Below, in pieces: positions 26,012 to 38,552 of a stretch of DNA of 64,000 bases. This DNA is from Enterobacteriaceae bacterium LSJC7 (GTDB taxonomy: Bacteria > Pseudomonadota > Gammaproteobacteria > Enterobacterales > Enterobacteriaceae). The number at the start of each line of letters is the position of its first letter. Within the stretch, counting starts at the first letter, position 1. The position numbers were made by a program, and so were the translations under genes. The stretch spans positions 621,948-685,947 of the forward strand of contig AMFN01000002.1 of NCBI GenBank assembly GCA_000302695.1, written 5' to 3'. The notes below the pieces were generated by a model, which saw nothing but the letters and a program-made list of their open reading frames with translations, had not been told where the DNA came from and ran no database searches.

Positions 26012-27745
26012 TTACATGCGCTCGACGGTTTCAATACCCAGCGTATCCAGACCCAGCTTCAGCGTCTTCGCGGTCAGCAGTGCCAGCTTCAGGCGGCTCT
26101 GGCGAATGTCATCACTCTGCGCGCTGAGAATGGGGCAGTGCTCGTAGAAGCCAGAGAACAGTCCCGCCAGATCGTACAGGTAGGCGCACATTACGTGCGG
26201 TGTACCGTCGCGCGCGACGACGCCCAGCGTTTCTTCAAACTGCAACAGGCGCGCGGCCAGCGCGGCTTCACGATCTTCACTGATAACGACTGGCGCGGTG
26301 AGTTCGCTTTCAGCAACATCGGCTTTACGGAAGACCGACAGGACACGGGTGTAGGCGTACTGCATGTACGGCGCGGTATTACCTTCAAACGCGAGCATGT
26401 TGTCCCAGTCGAAGATGTAGTCGGTGGTGCGGCTTTTCGACAGGTCGGCGTATTTCACGGCACCAATGCCGACTGCACGCGCCAGGTTTTCCAGTTCGGC
26501 GGCGTCCATATCCGGGTTTTTCTCAGCCACCAGGCGACGGGCGCGATCCATCGCTTCATCCAGCAGTTCGGAGAGTTTGATGGTGCCACCGGCGCGGGTT
26601 TTGAACGGTTTGCCGTCTTTGCCCAGCATCATGCCGAACATGTGGTGCTCCAGCGGCACAGACTCCGGCACATAACCGGCTTTGCGCACGATGGTCCAGG
26701 CCTGCATCAAATGTTGGTGCTGGCGCGAGTCGATGTAATACAGCACACGGTCGGCATGCAGCGTTTCATAGCGGTATTTGGCGCAGGCAATATCGGTTGT
26801 GGTGTAAAGGTAGCCGCCATCCTTTTTCTGGATGATGACGCCCATCGGTTCGCCTTCTTTGTTTTTGTATTCGTCGAGGAAGACCACGGTTGCGCCTTCG
26901 CTCTCAACCGCCAGGCCTTTAGCCTTAAGGTCAGCCACAATGCCGGGCAGCATTGGGTTGTACAGGCTTTCGCCCATCACGTCATCGCGGGTCAGGGTGA
27001 CATTCAGACGCTGATAGGTTATCTGGTTCTGCGTCATGGTGATGTCCACCAGCTTGCGCCACATCTGGCGGCAGTACTCGTCGCCACCTTGCAGCTTAAC
27101 GACGTAACCGCGCGCGCGCTCGGCGAAGGCTTCATCTTCATCGTAGGTTTTCTTCGCTTCGCGGTAGAAGCCTTCGAGGTCTGCCAGCGCCATCTCACCG
27201 GCATGTTCGTTCTGCTGTTTTTCCAGGTAAGCGATAAGCATGCCGAACTGGGTGCCCCAGTCGCCGACGTGGTTGGCGCGAATCACCTTATGGCCGAGGA
27301 AATCCAGCGTGCGCACCGCGGCGTCACCAATGATAGTGGAGCGCACGTGACCGACGTGCATCTCTTTAGCAACGTTAGGGGCCGAGTAGTCAACCACGAC
27401 GGTCTGCGGCTGCGCCACTTTTGCCACGCCCACGCGCTCGCTTTTCACGGCGTCATCAACGAGGCGGGCAAGGAAGGCGGGTTCAAGGAAGATATTGATA
27501 AAGCCCGGACCGGCGATCTCGACTTTGCTGGCAATGTCGGTGAGGTTCAGCTGTGCAACCACTTGCTCAGCCAGCTGTCGCGGGGCCATGCCCATTTTCT
27601 TTGCGATGGCCATGACGCCATTAGCCTGATAGTCGCCAAACTGCGGCTTCGCGGACTGACGAACCTGAGGTTCACAGTCTGCGCTCGCGCCTGCGCCAAT
27701 CAGCGCCTGGCTGACTTTATCTGAGAGAAGTGCCTGAATATTCAC
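26012..27745 (-). CDS. argS: Arginyl-tRNA synthetase
   Basis: A 577-aa class I synthetase, same length as E. coli ArgS. An N-terminal Add1 domain (1-110) is followed by the HIGH-type motif [15 protein letters not shown] (about 122-136), the ARG-specific region [20 protein letters not shown], in which KMSKS is replaced as is normal for this enzyme, and a DALR-type anticodon-binding C-terminus. Translated in the cytoplasm to charge tRNA-Arg. It is divergent from yecM as in E. coli. Confidence 0.98.
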   Translation of the reverse strand: MNIQALLSDKVSQALIGAGASADCEPQVRQSAKPQFGDYQANGVMAIAKKMGMAPRQLAEQVVAQLNLTDIASKVEIAGPGFINIFLEPAFLARLVDDAVKSERVGVAKVAQPQTVVVDYSAPNVAKEMHVGHVRSTIIGDAAVRTLDFLGHKVIRANHVGDWGTQFGMLIAYLEKQQNEHAGEMALADLEGFYREAKKTYDEDEAFAERARGYVVKLQGGDEYCRQMWRKLVDITMTQNQITYQRLNVTLTRDDVMGESLYNPMLPGIVADLKAKGLAVESEGATVVFLDEYKNKEGEPMGVIIQKKDGGYLYTTTDIACAKYRYETLHADRVLYYIDSRQHQHLMQAWTIVRKAGYVPESVPLEHHMFGMMLGKDGKPFKTRAGGTIKLSELLDEAMDRARRLVAEKNPDMDAAELENLARAVGIGAVKYADLSKSRTTDYIFDWDNMLAFEGNTAPYMQYAYTRVLSVFRKADVAESELTAPVVISEDREAALAARLLQFEETLGVVARDGTPHVMCAYLYDLAGLFSGFYEHCPILSAQSDDIRQSRLKLALLTAKTLKLGLDTLGIETVERM

Positions 27746-27916
27746 CGGGTTACCTTACATTTTTTGCAGCGCCTGCCAGGGCGCACGGAGTGAAAAAATA
27801 AGGGCGAAAGTATACTGCATTTCGCCGTCAGCGTCAGCATTCACGCACGTGTAGCGGGTAGCGATACGCCGTCAATACAGGTAGATTAGCGGGCTTGACG
27901 ATTGCAGGAGAGACAA

Positions 27917-28477
27917 ATGAGCTGGCAGGACACTGAGGAGTTGCAGGATATTGTTGCCGATTTGCCGCGCTTTACCCAGGCGCTGGAAGCGCTGGCAGCG
28001 CGTGTCGGGCTGGATTTGGCGCCGCTTAATGCCGATCACATTTCGCTGCGTTGCCATCAGAACACCACTGCCGAGCGCTGGCAGCGTGGGTTTGAGCGCT
28101 GCGGCGAGTTGTTTAGCGAGAGCGTGATTAATGGGCGGCCGATTCGCCTGTTCCGCCTGCATCAGCCGGTGTGCGTGGCGCACTGGCGTTTTACGCTTAT
28201 TGAATTACCGTGGCCGGGCGAAAAGCGCTATCCGCATGAAGGCTGGGAGCATATCGAAATTGTGCTGCCCGGTGCACCGGAAACCCTCAATGCGCGTGCG
28301 CTGGCGCTGTTGAGTGATGAAGGATTGAGTAAGCCTGGTCTGAGTGTCAAAACCAGCGCGCCGAAGGGTGAAAATGAGCGCCTGGCAAACCCCACGCTGG
28401 CGGTGACCGACGGCAGCATTACCATCAAATTTCATCCGTATAAGCTTGAGGACGTGGTGGCGAGCGAGCGGCAGTAG
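27917..28477 (+). CDS. yecM: YecM family protein (VOC-fold, metal-binding)
   Basis: A 186-aa protein beginning MSWQDTEELQDIVADLPRF. Histidines and glutamates in LNADHISLRC, WRFTLIELP and GWEHIEIVLP fit the vicinal-oxygen-chelate fold reported for E. coli YecM. The ATG at 27917 follows AGGAGAG; an in-frame upstream start overlaps that site. The enzymatic role is unknown. Confidence 0.9.
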   Translation: MSWQDTEELQDIVADLPRFTQALEALAARVGLDLAPLNADHISLRCHQNTTAERWQRGFERCGELFSESVINGRPIRLFRLHQPVCVAHWRFTLIELPWPGEKRYPHEGWEHIEIVLPGAPETLNARALALLSDEGLSKPGLSVKTSAPKGENERLANPTLAVTDGSITIKFHPYKLEDVVASERQ

Positions 28478-28727
28478 CAGAGTGCTTTTCAGGACCGCAG
28501 GCCTGGCAACCATGGCGCGTTCAGGGGCCAGGTTAGCCTAAGCACTACTCAGCCCGTTTTAGCACTGTCGGATGCCGCAGGCGATGGGCCTGCTATCGCC
28601 GGTCTGCCTGGGGCGGCGCGGTGCTCTGTTTAGCGTCTATCAGCGCGTCTTCAGGACTCGCCAGCGAACGCATGTTTGCCTGATATTTTAGCCCAACGTT
28701 ACCTGAGTGCCGTTGGGCGGTGGGGAC
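28478..28727. other. Gap between yecM and the lyase gene
   Basis: About 250 bases. Contains the imperfect palindrome GCCCAACG...CGTTGGGC near 28691-28718, which on the minus strand lies just after the lyase stop and may end its transcript; the T tract is poor. No gene seen. Confidence 0.4.
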
Positions 28728-29867
28728 TCAGCGTTGCTGTCCCAGGGCTTGCAGCCGTGACAGCGCTTCTTCAAGCGTTGCTCTGGTGCAGCCAAAATTA
28801 ACGCGCACGTACTGCAACTCGCCAAAATCCGCGCCCGGTGACACGCCGAGTCCTGCGCGGTGGAACTGTTTTGCCGGGTTGTCTGCGTTAAGCCCGCTGG
28901 CGTCAATCCAGCCGAGATAGGTCGCCTGTGGAGTATGCATCTGTAAACCTGGCACATTATTAACCGCACTCACCAGCCTGTCGCGGTTTGCGCGCAGGTA
29001 AATCAGCAATTCCTCTCGCCATGATTCACCCTCGCGCCAGGCGGCGGCACCTGCGGTGAGCGCCAGAATATCCACCGTCGGCACAATCCCTTCGCGAGCC
29101 GCCATAAAACGCCGGCGCAGTTCCGGGTTGGGAATAATCGCCAGCGACGCGCCGAGTCCGGCAATGTTGTAGGTTTTGGATGGCGACATCAGCGTAATGC
29201 TGCGTTGGGCGGCGTCTTCCCCCAGCGTGGCAAACGGAATGTGACGCGCGTTTTCGTCCAGCACCAGGTCACAGTGGATTTCATCAGAGCAGACAATCAG
29301 GTTGTGGCGCTGGGCAAATGCCAACTGAGCTTCCAGTTCGCCACGGGTATAGACTGTGCCGCCAGGGTTTTGCGGGTTACACAGCATCAGCAGCTTTTCC
29401 TGCCCGCCCATCTGCGGTTCAAGGCTTGCATAATCCACCACCGGCCTGCCGTGTTGTAGCACCAGCGGCGCGTTACGTTGCCCGCGACCGGCTAGCGCCG
29501 CCGCTTTGCGAAACGGGGGATAAATCGGCGTGGGCGCGAGGGTCATATCCTGCTCTGCGCTGAAGGCGCGCACGCACAAATTAAGTCCCGTCACCACGCC
29601 TGGCAGGACCACAAGCCACGATGGGGCCAGCCGCCAGCCGTAGCGCTGCTCGCAGTGGGCAATGGCTGCATCAATAAACGCTGTTGGCGGCACACCATAG
29701 CCAAATACGCCGTGGGCAATACGCTGCGTTAGCGCATCGGTAATGCACGGCGGTGAGCGATAATCCATGTCCGCCACCCATAGCGGCAGCATAGATTCAG
29801 GAAATTTGTTCCACTTCACGCTGTCGCTGTGACGGCGGTCGAGCGCCTCGTCGAAATTGAATGCCAT
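28728..29867 (-). CDS. PLP-dependent C-S lyase/aminotransferase (MalY/PatB family)
   Basis: A 379-aa fold-type I PLP enzyme. FDEALDRRHSDSVKW at the start and LPLWVADMDYRSPP are typical of cystathionine beta-lyases of the MalY/PatB kind. NPQNPGG (substrate arginine loop region), CSDEIHCDL (cofactor aspartate) and SPSKTYNIAGL (PLP lysine) are present, and the C-terminal arginine lies in YVRVNFGC. Probably cleaves C-S bonds in cystathionine or related compounds. The ATG at 29867 gives the family start with AAGGA upstream. It is absent between yecM and cutC in E. coli and sits divergent from cutC. Confidence 0.85.
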   Translation of the reverse strand: MAFNFDEALDRRHSDSVKWNKFPESMLPLWVADMDYRSPPCITDALTQRIAHGVFGYGVPPTAFIDAAIAHCEQRYGWRLAPSWLVVLPGVVTGLNLCVRAFSAEQDMTLAPTPIYPPFRKAAALAGRGQRNAPLVLQHGRPVVDYASLEPQMGGQEKLLMLCNPQNPGGTVYTRGELEAQLAFAQRHNLIVCSDEIHCDLVLDENARHIPFATLGEDAAQRSITLMSPSKTYNIAGLGASLAIIPNPELRRRFMAAREGIVPTVDILALTAGAAAWREGESWREELLIYLRANRDRLVSAVNNVPGLQMHTPQATYLGWIDASGLNADNPAKQFHRAGLGVSPGADFGELQYVRVNFGCTRATLEEALSRLQALGQQR

Positions 29868-29957
29868 GATGACGTTGTCCTTGTTATGCCAATGCTTCAG
29901 ACTACTCATCAGTCAGCGGCGAAACAACGTTGCTAAGTATGATGTGAGGAGTTTTCA

Positions 29958-30695
29958 ATGGCTTTGCTGGAAATTTGCTGTTACGGCATGGACTGTGCTA
30001 TTGCTGCCGAGCAGGCAGGCGCGGACCGCATTGAACTGTGTGCGGCGCCCAAAGAGGGCGGGCTTACGCCTTCCGCGGGCGTGCTGCGTGGCGTGCGCCA
30101 GCGCGTGTCGATTCCCGTTCATCCCATTATTCGCCCGCGCGGCGGTGATTTTTGCTACAGCGCCGGTGAGTTCAGCACAATGCTGGACGATATTGCGTTT
30201 GCCCGCGAGCTGGGTTACCCGGGGCTGGTGACCGGCGTGCTGGATGAAGACGGCGGGGTGGACATGCTGCGTATGGAAAAAGTGATGGTCGCGGCTCAGG
30301 GAATGGCAGTCACGTTTCACCGTGCATTTGATATGTGTCGCGATCCGTTTTTGGCGCAGGCGCAGCTGGCGCAATTGGGTGTGGCGCGGATCCTCACCTC
30401 CGGTCAGGCTCCGACTGCGTTGGCAGGACTTTCACTGATTACGGAACTTAAACACCACTGCGCTACTCCAATCATTATGGCGGGTGCTGGGGTACGTCCT
30501 GGCAATCTCGACGCGTTTCTCGCAGCGGGCGTTGAAGAGCTTCACAGTTCTGCGTCGATGGTTCAGCCTTCGCCAATGCGCTATCGCCAGGCGGCAGTTT
30601 CCATGTCGTCCGGTGAGGCGGCAGATGAATTTAATCGCTACATTGTCGATGTTGAGGCTGTGGCTGCGATGAAGTCGGTACTGGCGGCGAAGTAG
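29958..30695 (+). CDS. cutC: CutC family protein
   Basis: A 245-aa TIM-barrel protein ([53 protein letters not shown]). It was once linked to copper homeostasis, but in E. coli the copper phenotype was traced to the sRNA MicL encoded in its 3' end, so the protein function is unresolved. GAGGAG precedes the ATG. A sigma-E-type promoter inside the gene and the shared terminator suggest MicL is kept here. Confidence 0.94.
   Translation: MALLEICCYGMDCAIAAEQAGADRIELCAAPKEGGLTPSAGVLRGVRQRVSIPVHPIIRPRGGDFCYSAGEFSTMLDDIAFARELGYPGLVTGVLDEDGGVDMLRMEKVMVAAQGMAVTFHRAFDMCRDPFLAQAQLAQLGVARILTSGQAPTALAGLSLITELKHHCATPIIMAGAGVRPGNLDAFLAAGVEELHSSASMVQPSPMRYRQAAVSMSSGEAADEFNRYIVDVEAVAAMKSVLAAK
30443..30471 (+). 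promoter_or_regulatory. Predicted sigma-E promoter of micL inside cutC
   Basis: GGAACTT (perfect sigma-E -35), 17 bases, TCCAA. The start point would be near 30478. Confidence 0.65.
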
Positions 30696-30791
30696 CCGCT
30701 GCCGGTATCTCACGGTTTTTACCGCGCATCATGTTGCCCATATGATGTTTGCATGTACCAGGCCCCGGTCAGTTTGCCCGGGGCTTTTTTT
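30478..30791 (+). ncRNA. micL: MicL-like sigma-E sRNA from the cutC 3' region
   Basis: From the predicted start to the cutC terminator is about 314 nt, close to the 307-308 nt primary MicL of E. coli, which is cut to an 80-nt form. The last 80 bases hold TGTTTGCATGTACCAGG, whose GTACCAG is complementary to CTGGTAC at the start of the lpp coding sequence, the known target. The call rests on position, promoter, length and seed; no alignment was run. Confidence 0.65.
30761..30791 (+). terminator. Terminator of cutC and micL
   Basis: GCCCCGG...CCGGGGC stem with a seven-T tract, an Hfq-sRNA type end. Confidence 0.9.
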
Positions 30792-30992
30792 ATGTGTTGC
30801 GTGGTGTGTTGTGTGAAAAAAGAGTGCGGCAACGGGGTTAATTGGTGCTGCCAAAATATAAACCAGCAGGAATTATCAAGATGAATTAATAATTCCCGTA
30901 AGAGTAAGCTTTCATTTTCTTCATTAACGTATCAGGGATTCGGTTTATTCGTTATTCATGGTGAAAGAATAACCGATAAAAAAATTGCGAGG

Positions 30993-31322
30993 CTACATCT
31001 CATTTGTGGTATCGACGTCTCGCCAGTCGAGAGAAATGACCATACCGTTGTGGCGTTGCTCAATATTGACAATATACCCTGCTTCCTCAAAGTCTTTCAC
31101 CAGAGCCTCAAGGTGCTCCGGGAAAGCGCCGTGGGTTAACAGTGGATAATCATTCATATCGAAAAACTCCGCAAAGGTGCCAATTCTGTGGCTTTGCGGA
31201 TTGCGTAATATATTTGTCAGAATACTTCTTATGAGAATAGCTTCAATGCGGGCTTTTTTATCATAATCCGTTTTGTTTTTTAGATAAGATTGTTTTAGAA
31301 ATCTTGCCTTAGGTATATTCAT
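30993..31322 (-). CDS. Hypothetical protein, 109 aa
   Basis: Not recognised. A basic N-terminal half (MNIPKARFLKQSYLKNKTDY) and a mixed alpha/beta C-terminal half (HLEALVKDFEEAGYIVNIEQ, then GMVISLDWRDV) without signal peptide or membrane segment. The EALVKDFEEAGY piece looks like a small ACT-like or winged fold, but this is only an impression. The gene is AT-richer than cutC and cmoB on either side, has no clear ribosome site and occupies the cutC-cmoB gap where E. coli has torYZ. Confidence 0.55.
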   Translation of the reverse strand: MNIPKARFLKQSYLKNKTDYDKKARIEAILIRSILTNILRNPQSHRIGTFAEFFDMNDYPLLTHGAFPEHLEALVKDFEEAGYIVNIEQRHNGMVISLDWRDVDTTNEM

Positions 31323-31508
31323 TGTGATGTTGCACTATCCATTTGCACATTCTATCAATGGTATATTTTCCCGCCTGAACAGGTCAACTAAAAACGCCCC
31401 GGCGACAGCGCGTCGCACGGTGTGTTGCTAAAGCGAATCGCGTTGGATGCTGCGGATGAAGAGGGCGAGTGAACGCTAAAAATACCCGCAGCCTGAGCTG
31501 CGGAATAG

Positions 31509-33653
<2,145 letters not shown>

Positions 33654-33771
33654 AGAAACTCCGTCCAGAACCAGGCTGATGGCTGGCGTATGATAGCCCG
33701 AGCCGCTGCGGCTGTCGCTATGAACAAGACAAACTCAGCCATGTGGCCGTGCACATGGCTAAAATTTGTGC

Positions 33772-34590
33772 TCAGAACAGGCTTTCCTGTTGTGGGATGG
33801 AGGGCGCATCACCCAGTGTCGGAAAGCAGGCGCGCAGTTGCGGCCACAGCCGGTGCACCAGTTCCGGTGCCTGGGCAATGTCGGGCGTGTGTAAAAACAG
33901 CCACGGTGTGCCGTCCTGCTCCCACTGTGGCAGTTTGGCAAGCCAGGGTTCAAACAACGCCGCGTTCTGCGCCATATCGTCGCTGCCGATAAAACGTACC
34001 AGCGGGTCGGACGCGGTTTTTACCGCATGCACCGGCAGCTTAGGTTTTTTGCGCTGGGCTTCGCGCACCGCTTCGGTGTGGGGCAGGGCGCTGTGCACCG
34101 GGCGGCTGTCGAGCACCACCCGGTTTATACCGCGTGCGTGCAGACCGCGGTTGAGCGCCTGTTCCTCTTCACCTTTGGCGAAAAACTGTTGATGACGCAC
34201 CTCAACCCCGTAGCGAAACTCGCCCGGCAGCGTATCGAGAAACGCCCACAGCGCAGGCAAATCCCGAGGCCCAAACGCGGCGGGCAGCTGTAGCCAGTAC
34301 TGGCCGATGCGTGCTGCCAGCGGCGCCAGGCGGGCAAAGAACTCCTCGCGTAAATCATCACAGTGGCGCAGGGCGGCCTGGTGGCTGATGGTAGCCGGGA
34401 ATTTAAAGCAGAAGCGAAAGCGGTCGCTGGTCATGGCCTGCCAGCGCGCGACGGTTTCTACAGAGGGCAGGGCATAAAGCGTAGTGTTACCCTCTACGCA
34501 GTCAAAATGGCGTGCGTAATCTTCAAGGCTGCTGATGCCAAGGCGCGCCCACTTTGGGTGCGACCACTGCGGAAGACCGATGCGGATCAT
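33772..34590 (-). CDS. yecE: DUF72 family protein YecE
   Basis: A 272-aa TIM-barrel-like DUF72 protein ([11 protein letters not shown] at the start; [40 protein letters not shown]). Function unknown. Its ATG overlaps the yecD stop by four bases, so the two are co-translated. Confidence 0.92.
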   Translation of the reverse strand: MIRIGLPQWSHPKWARLGISSLEDYARHFDCVEGNTTLYALPSVETVARWQAMTSDRFRFCFKFPATISHQAALRHCDDLREEFFARLAPLAARIGQYWLQLPAAFGPRDLPALWAFLDTLPGEFRYGVEVRHQQFFAKGEEEQALNRGLHARGINRVVLDSRPVHSALPHTEAVREAQRKKPKLPVHAVKTASDPLVRFIGSDDMAQNAALFEPWLAKLPQWEQDGTPWLFLHTPDIAQAPELVHRLWPQLRACFPTLGDAPSIPQQESLF

Positions 34591-35156
34591 GACAGCGCCG
34601 TGAGGATCTCATCGGTGCTGCGAACGCGTCCGATGCGGGGGAAAATGTAGCTGAAACTGCTGTTGTGCTGCGCGCTGTCGCCAGCGCTACAGGCGTCCTC
34701 GGCAATCACCAGGTTAAAGCCCAGCTCCCAGGCGTTGCGGGCGGTCGACTCCACGCCAATATTCGTCGCGATACCGCACAGGATAAGGGTATCGATACCG
34801 CGGCGGCGCAATTGCAATTCCAGGTCAGTGCCGTAAAACGCACCCCACTGGCGTTTGGTCACTTCTATGTCACTGTCACGTTTGCCCAGCGCAAGCGGAT
34901 ATGTCCACCAGTCCGCCGGTAGCGGGCCAGCGGCGTGTGCCGCATCGACCGGTTGTTTTAACGCCTCGGCAAAATCTGCTGACCAGCCCACGCGCACCAG
35001 CACCACCGGCGCACTGGCGGCCCGGCACTTTTCGGCAAGCCGTGCGGCGCGTGCCACGACGTCATCTGCGCGGTGAGGACCACCGGCGAACGGCAGAATA
35101 CCTTCCTGAAGATCGATAACCACCAGCGCGGTCTTCTGCACATTAATCTCAAACAT
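34587..35156 (-). CDS. yecD: Isochorismatase-family hydrolase YecD
   Basis: A 189-aa cysteine hydrolase-fold protein. The catalytic set is visible: D in [17 protein letters not shown] (about 14), K in [15 protein letters not shown] and C in [19 protein letters not shown] (about 135). The physiological substrate is unknown. ATG at 35156 follows GGAG and aligns with E. coli YecD (188 aa); a longer frame to 35186 is not supported. Confidence 0.92.
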   Translation of the reverse strand: MFEINVQKTALVVIDLQEGILPFAGGPHRADDVVARAARLAEKCRAASAPVVLVRVGWSADFAEALKQPVDAAHAAGPLPADWWTYPLALGKRDSDIEVTKRQWGAFYGTDLELQLRRRGIDTLILCGIATNIGVESTARNAWELGFNLVIAEDACSAGDSAQHNSSFSYIFPRIGRVRSTDEILTALS

Positions 35157-35314
35157 AGGCACTCCGTTAACAAATTGATAATTCAACGTTACCTTAAGCC
35201 GCTCGCGCTTTAAAGGTTTACTCTTTTTGTTAGATTTTGTGAGAATAAGGCGCAGGCTTACCGTATTGCATTGCGTAAAGCGCGCAGCAAACGTGCGGGC
35301 AGGCGGCGGCGGGC

Positions 35315-35343
35315 TTATCGTCAGGCCGAATATCCAGTATAAT
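35315..35343 (+). promoter_or_regulatory. Predicted aspS promoter (sigma-70)
   Basis: TTATCG, 17 bases, perfect TATAAT at 35338-35343, about 90 bases before the aspS ATG. Confidence 0.65.
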
Positions 35344-35435
35344 AGCCGCCTTTTTTATTCCGTTGTGACAGACGACAACAGCCGCGTCGTGGCGCCAGTG
35401 GCAGCCAGCCCCTGCGGCAAGTAAAAGGATATCTC

Positions 35436-37208
35436 ATGCGTACAGAATATTGCGGGCAACTCCGGTTGTCCCACGTGGGGCAGCAAGTAACGCTTTGCGG
35501 TTGGGTCAACCGCCGTCGCGATCTCGGAAGTCTCATCTTCATTGATATGCGCGACCGTGAAGGTATCGTGCAGGTGTTTTTCGACCCGGATCGTGAAGAG
35601 GCGTTCAAACTGGCCTCTGAACTGCGTAATGAGTTCTGCATCCAGATAACCGGCACCGTGCGCGCGCGCGAAGGGCGCAACGTTAACAGCGACATGGCAA
35701 CCGGTGAAGTCGAAGTGTTTGCCACAGAGCTTTCCATTATCAACCGCGCCGAACCGCTGCCGCTGGACTCAAACCAGGTCAACACCGAAGAAGCGCGTCT
35801 GAAATACCGCTATCTGGATTTGCGCCGCCCGGAAATGGCCCAACGCCTGAAAACCCGCGCACGTATCACCAGCTTCGTGCGCCGCTTTATGGACGAGCAT
35901 GGCTTTCTTGATATCGAAACGCCGATGCTGACCAAAGCCACGCCGGAGGGCGCGCGTGACTATCTGGTGCCAAGCCGCGTGCATAAAGGCAAGTTCTACG
36001 CGCTGCCGCAGTCGCCGCAGCTGTTCAAGCAGCTTCTGATGATGTCGGGCTTCGATCGCTACTACCAGATTGTGAAGTGCTTTCGTGACGAAGACCTGCG
36101 TGCTGACCGTCAGCCAGAGTTCACCCAGATAGACGTGGAAACCTCCTTCATGACCGCACCGCAGGTGCGTGACGTGATGGAAAAAATGGTGCGCCAGCTG
36201 TGGCTGGACGTGAAAGGCGTAGATCTGGGGGATTTCCCCATCATGACCTTTGCCGAAGCGGACCGCCGCTACGGTTCTGATAAACCAGACCTGCGTAACC
36301 CGATGGAGCTGGTGGATGTTGCCGATCTGCTAAAAGAGGTAGAATTTAAAGTCTTCTCAGGTCCGGCGAACGATGCCAAAGGCCGCGTGGCGGCACTGCG
36401 TGTGCCAGGTGGCGCGAGCCTTACCCGTAAACAGATTGATGAATACGGCAAGTTCGTAGAAATCTACGGCGCGAAGGGGCTGGCGTACATCAAAGTGAAC
36501 GAGCGTAGCGTAGGCCTGGACGGCATCAACAGCCCGGTGGCGAAGTTCCTGACCGCTGAGATTGTCGAAGCGATTCTGGCACGCACTGGCGCGCAGGACG
36601 GCGACATGATTTTCTTTGGCGCGGACAAAGCGCGCGTGGTGTCTGACGCACTCGGCGCGCTGCGCCTGAAAATTGGCAAAGACCTGGCAATCACTGACGA
36701 AAGCGCCTGGGCGCCGCTGTGGGTTATTGACTTCCCGATGTTTGAAGACAACGGCGAAGGCGGCCTGACCGCGATGCACCATCCGTTCACCTCGCCGCGC
36801 GATATGACGCCAGCCGAACTGAAGGCCGAGCCAGAAACCGCGATTGCTAACGCCTACGATATGGTTATCAACGGTTACGAAGTGGGCGGCGGCTCTGTGC
36901 GTATCCACAGCGGTGAGATGCAGCAGACGGTGTTTGGCATCCTCGGCATTAATGAGCAGGAGCAGCGCGAGAAATTCGGCTTCCTGCTGGATGCGCTCAA
37001 GTACGGCACACCGCCGCATGCGGGTCTGGCGTTTGGCCTGGACCGTCTGGTGATGCTGCTGACCGGCACCGACAACATCCGCGACGTTATCGCGTTCCCG
37101 AAAACCACGGCCGCAGCCTGCCTGATGACCGAAGCCCCGAGCTTTGCGAACCCGCAGTCGCTGGAAGAACTGAGCATTGCCGTCGTGAAAAAGGGTGAGA
37201 GCAACTAA
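35436..37208 (+). CDS. aspS: Aspartyl-tRNA synthetase
   Basis: A 590-aa class IIb synthetase, the E. coli length. OB-fold anticodon domain (1-110; [19 protein letters not shown]), class II motif 2 [18 protein letters not shown] (about 217-234), the bacterial GAD insertion (about 290-420) and motif 3 [13 protein letters not shown] near the end are visible. It leads an operon-like run with nudB, one base apart. Confidence 0.98.
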   Translation: MRTEYCGQLRLSHVGQQVTLCGWVNRRRDLGSLIFIDMRDREGIVQVFFDPDREEAFKLASELRNEFCIQITGTVRAREGRNVNSDMATGEVEVFATELSIINRAEPLPLDSNQVNTEEARLKYRYLDLRRPEMAQRLKTRARITSFVRRFMDEHGFLDIETPMLTKATPEGARDYLVPSRVHKGKFYALPQSPQLFKQLLMMSGFDRYYQIVKCFRDEDLRADRQPEFTQIDVETSFMTAPQVRDVMEKMVRQLWLDVKGVDLGDFPIMTFAEADRRYGSDKPDLRNPMELVDVADLLKEVEFKVFSGPANDAKGRVAALRVPGGASLTRKQIDEYGKFVEIYGAKGLAYIKVNERSVGLDGINSPVAKFLTAEIVEAILARTGAQDGDMIFFGADKARVVSDALGALRLKIGKDLAITDESAWAPLWVIDFPMFEDNGEGGLTAMHHPFTSPRDMTPAELKAEPETAIANAYDMVINGYEVGGGSVRIHSGEMQQTVFGILGINEQEQREKFGFLLDALKYGTPPHAGLAFGLDRLVMLLTGTDNIRDVIAFPKTTAAACLMTEAPSFANPQSLEELSIAVVKKGESN

Positions 37209-37209
37209 C

Positions 37210-37644
37210 ATGGCATATAAGCGTCCCGTCTCGGTGCTGGTAGTGATTTACGCCGAGGACACCGGGCGGGTGCTGATGCTGCAACGGCGCGACGATCCCG
37301 CCTTCTGGCAGTCGGTCACCGGCAGCCTGGAGGCAGATGAACTGGCAGCACACGCGGCAAAACGCGAAGTCATGGAAGAGGTCGCCATTGATATTGATGG
37401 CGAGCAGCTGACGTTAGTCGATCGCAACCGCACCGTTGAATTTGAAATTTTTGCCCATTTGCGTCATCGCTACGCGCCGGGCACGTTTCATAATACCGAA
37501 TACTGGTTTTCTCTGGCGCTGCCCTGCGAGCGACAGGTCGTTATCAGCGAGCATCTGGCCTGGCAATGGCTGGATGCGCATGAGGCTGCTGCGCTGACGC
37601 TGTCGTGGAGTAACCGGCAGGCGATAGAAGAGTTTTGTTATTAA
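37210..37644 (+). CDS. nudB: Dihydroneopterin triphosphate diphosphatase NudB
   Basis: A 144-aa Nudix hydrolase in folate synthesis, removing pyrophosphate from dihydroneopterin triphosphate. The Nudix box reads GSLEADELAAHAAKREVMEE (about 35-54), fitting GX5EX7REUXEE. ATG at 37210 (MAYKRPVSVLVVIYAED) follows the aspS stop by one base; a GTG 15 bases upstream in frame is less likely. Confidence 0.95.
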   Translation: MAYKRPVSVLVVIYAEDTGRVLMLQRRDDPAFWQSVTGSLEADELAAHAAKREVMEEVAIDIDGEQLTLVDRNRTVEFEIFAHLRHRYAPGTFHNTEYWFSLALPCERQVVISEHLAWQWLDAHEAAALTLSWSNRQAIEEFCY

Positions 37645-37714
37645 TTGAGCCTTAATACCGGCGTGTTGCGCACAGCGCAGTGGCGTTGAGTACAGGGCAA
37701 TTCTGGAGAGAGAT

Positions 37715-38458
37715 ATGGCAGGTCATAGTAAATGGGCCAACACGAAGCACCGTAAGGCGGCCCAGGACGCTAAGCGCGGTAAAATCTTCACTAAAATCAT
37801 TCGCGAGCTGGTCACCGCGGCGAAACTCGGTGGCGGCGATCCGGCATCCAACCCGCGCCTGCGTGCGGCTATTGATAAAGCGCTCTCTAACAACATGACG
37901 CGCGACACGCTTAACCGTGCTATTGCGCGTGGTGTGGGTGGTGATGAAGACGCGAACATGGAAACCATCATCTATGAAGGCTATGGCCCGGGCGGCACGG
38001 CGGTCATGATTGAGTGTCTGAGCGACAACCGCAACCGCACCGTGGGCGAAGTTCGCCACGCGTTCAGCAAATGCGGCGGCAACCTTGGCACCGACGGCTC
38101 AGTGTCTTACCTGTTCAGCAAAAAAGGTGTTATTTCGTTTGCTGAGGGCATTGATGAAGATGCCGTGATGGAAGCCGCTCTGGAAGCGGGTGCGGAAGAC
38201 GTGGTGAGCTATGACGACGGCGCTATCGACGTGTACACCGCGTGGGAAGAACTGGGTCAGGTGAAAGATGCGCTGGAAGCCGCAGGCTTTAAAGCCGAGA
38301 GCGCAGAGGTGTCCCAGATCCCGTCCACCAAAGCAGATCTGGATGCGGAAACCGCACCGAAGATGCTGCGTCTTATCGACATGCTCGAAGACTGTGATGA
38401 CGTGCAGGAGGTTTACCACAACGGTGAGATCTCCGACGAGGTTGCGGCTACGCTCTGA
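37715..38458 (+). CDS. yebC: YebC/TACO1 family protein
   Basis: A 247-aa protein with [38 protein letters not shown] and [20 protein letters not shown], the classic YebC sequence. Bacterial members were long annotated as transcription regulators; recent work on the family supports a ribosome-associated role in translating difficult motifs such as polyproline. It lies 94 bases before ruvC with a hairpin (CCGACCGCATG/CATGCGGTCGG, 38485-38512) between. Confidence 0.95.
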   Translation: MAGHSKWANTKHRKAAQDAKRGKIFTKIIRELVTAAKLGGGDPASNPRLRAAIDKALSNNMTRDTLNRAIARGVGGDEDANMETIIYEGYGPGGTAVMIECLSDNRNRTVGEVRHAFSKCGGNLGTDGSVSYLFSKKGVISFAEGIDEDAVMEAALEAGAEDVVSYDDGAIDVYTAWEELGQVKDALEAAGFKAESAEVSQIPSTKADLDAETAPKMLRLIDMLEDCDDVQEVYHNGEISDEVAATL

Positions 38459-38552
38459 TGTGATGTCTACCGGCCAACGGCCTGCCGACCGCATGGTTAA
38501 CATGCGGTCGGGTTATTCAGGGTAATTTCCCGCGACTAATCAGAGAGGCGCA

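Noticed and set aside
26138-27724. 528-codon open frame antisense to argS
   Set aside because: It is the complement of a certain argS gene. GC-rich third positions leave the opposite frame open, and its translation shows no family motif and no ribosome site.
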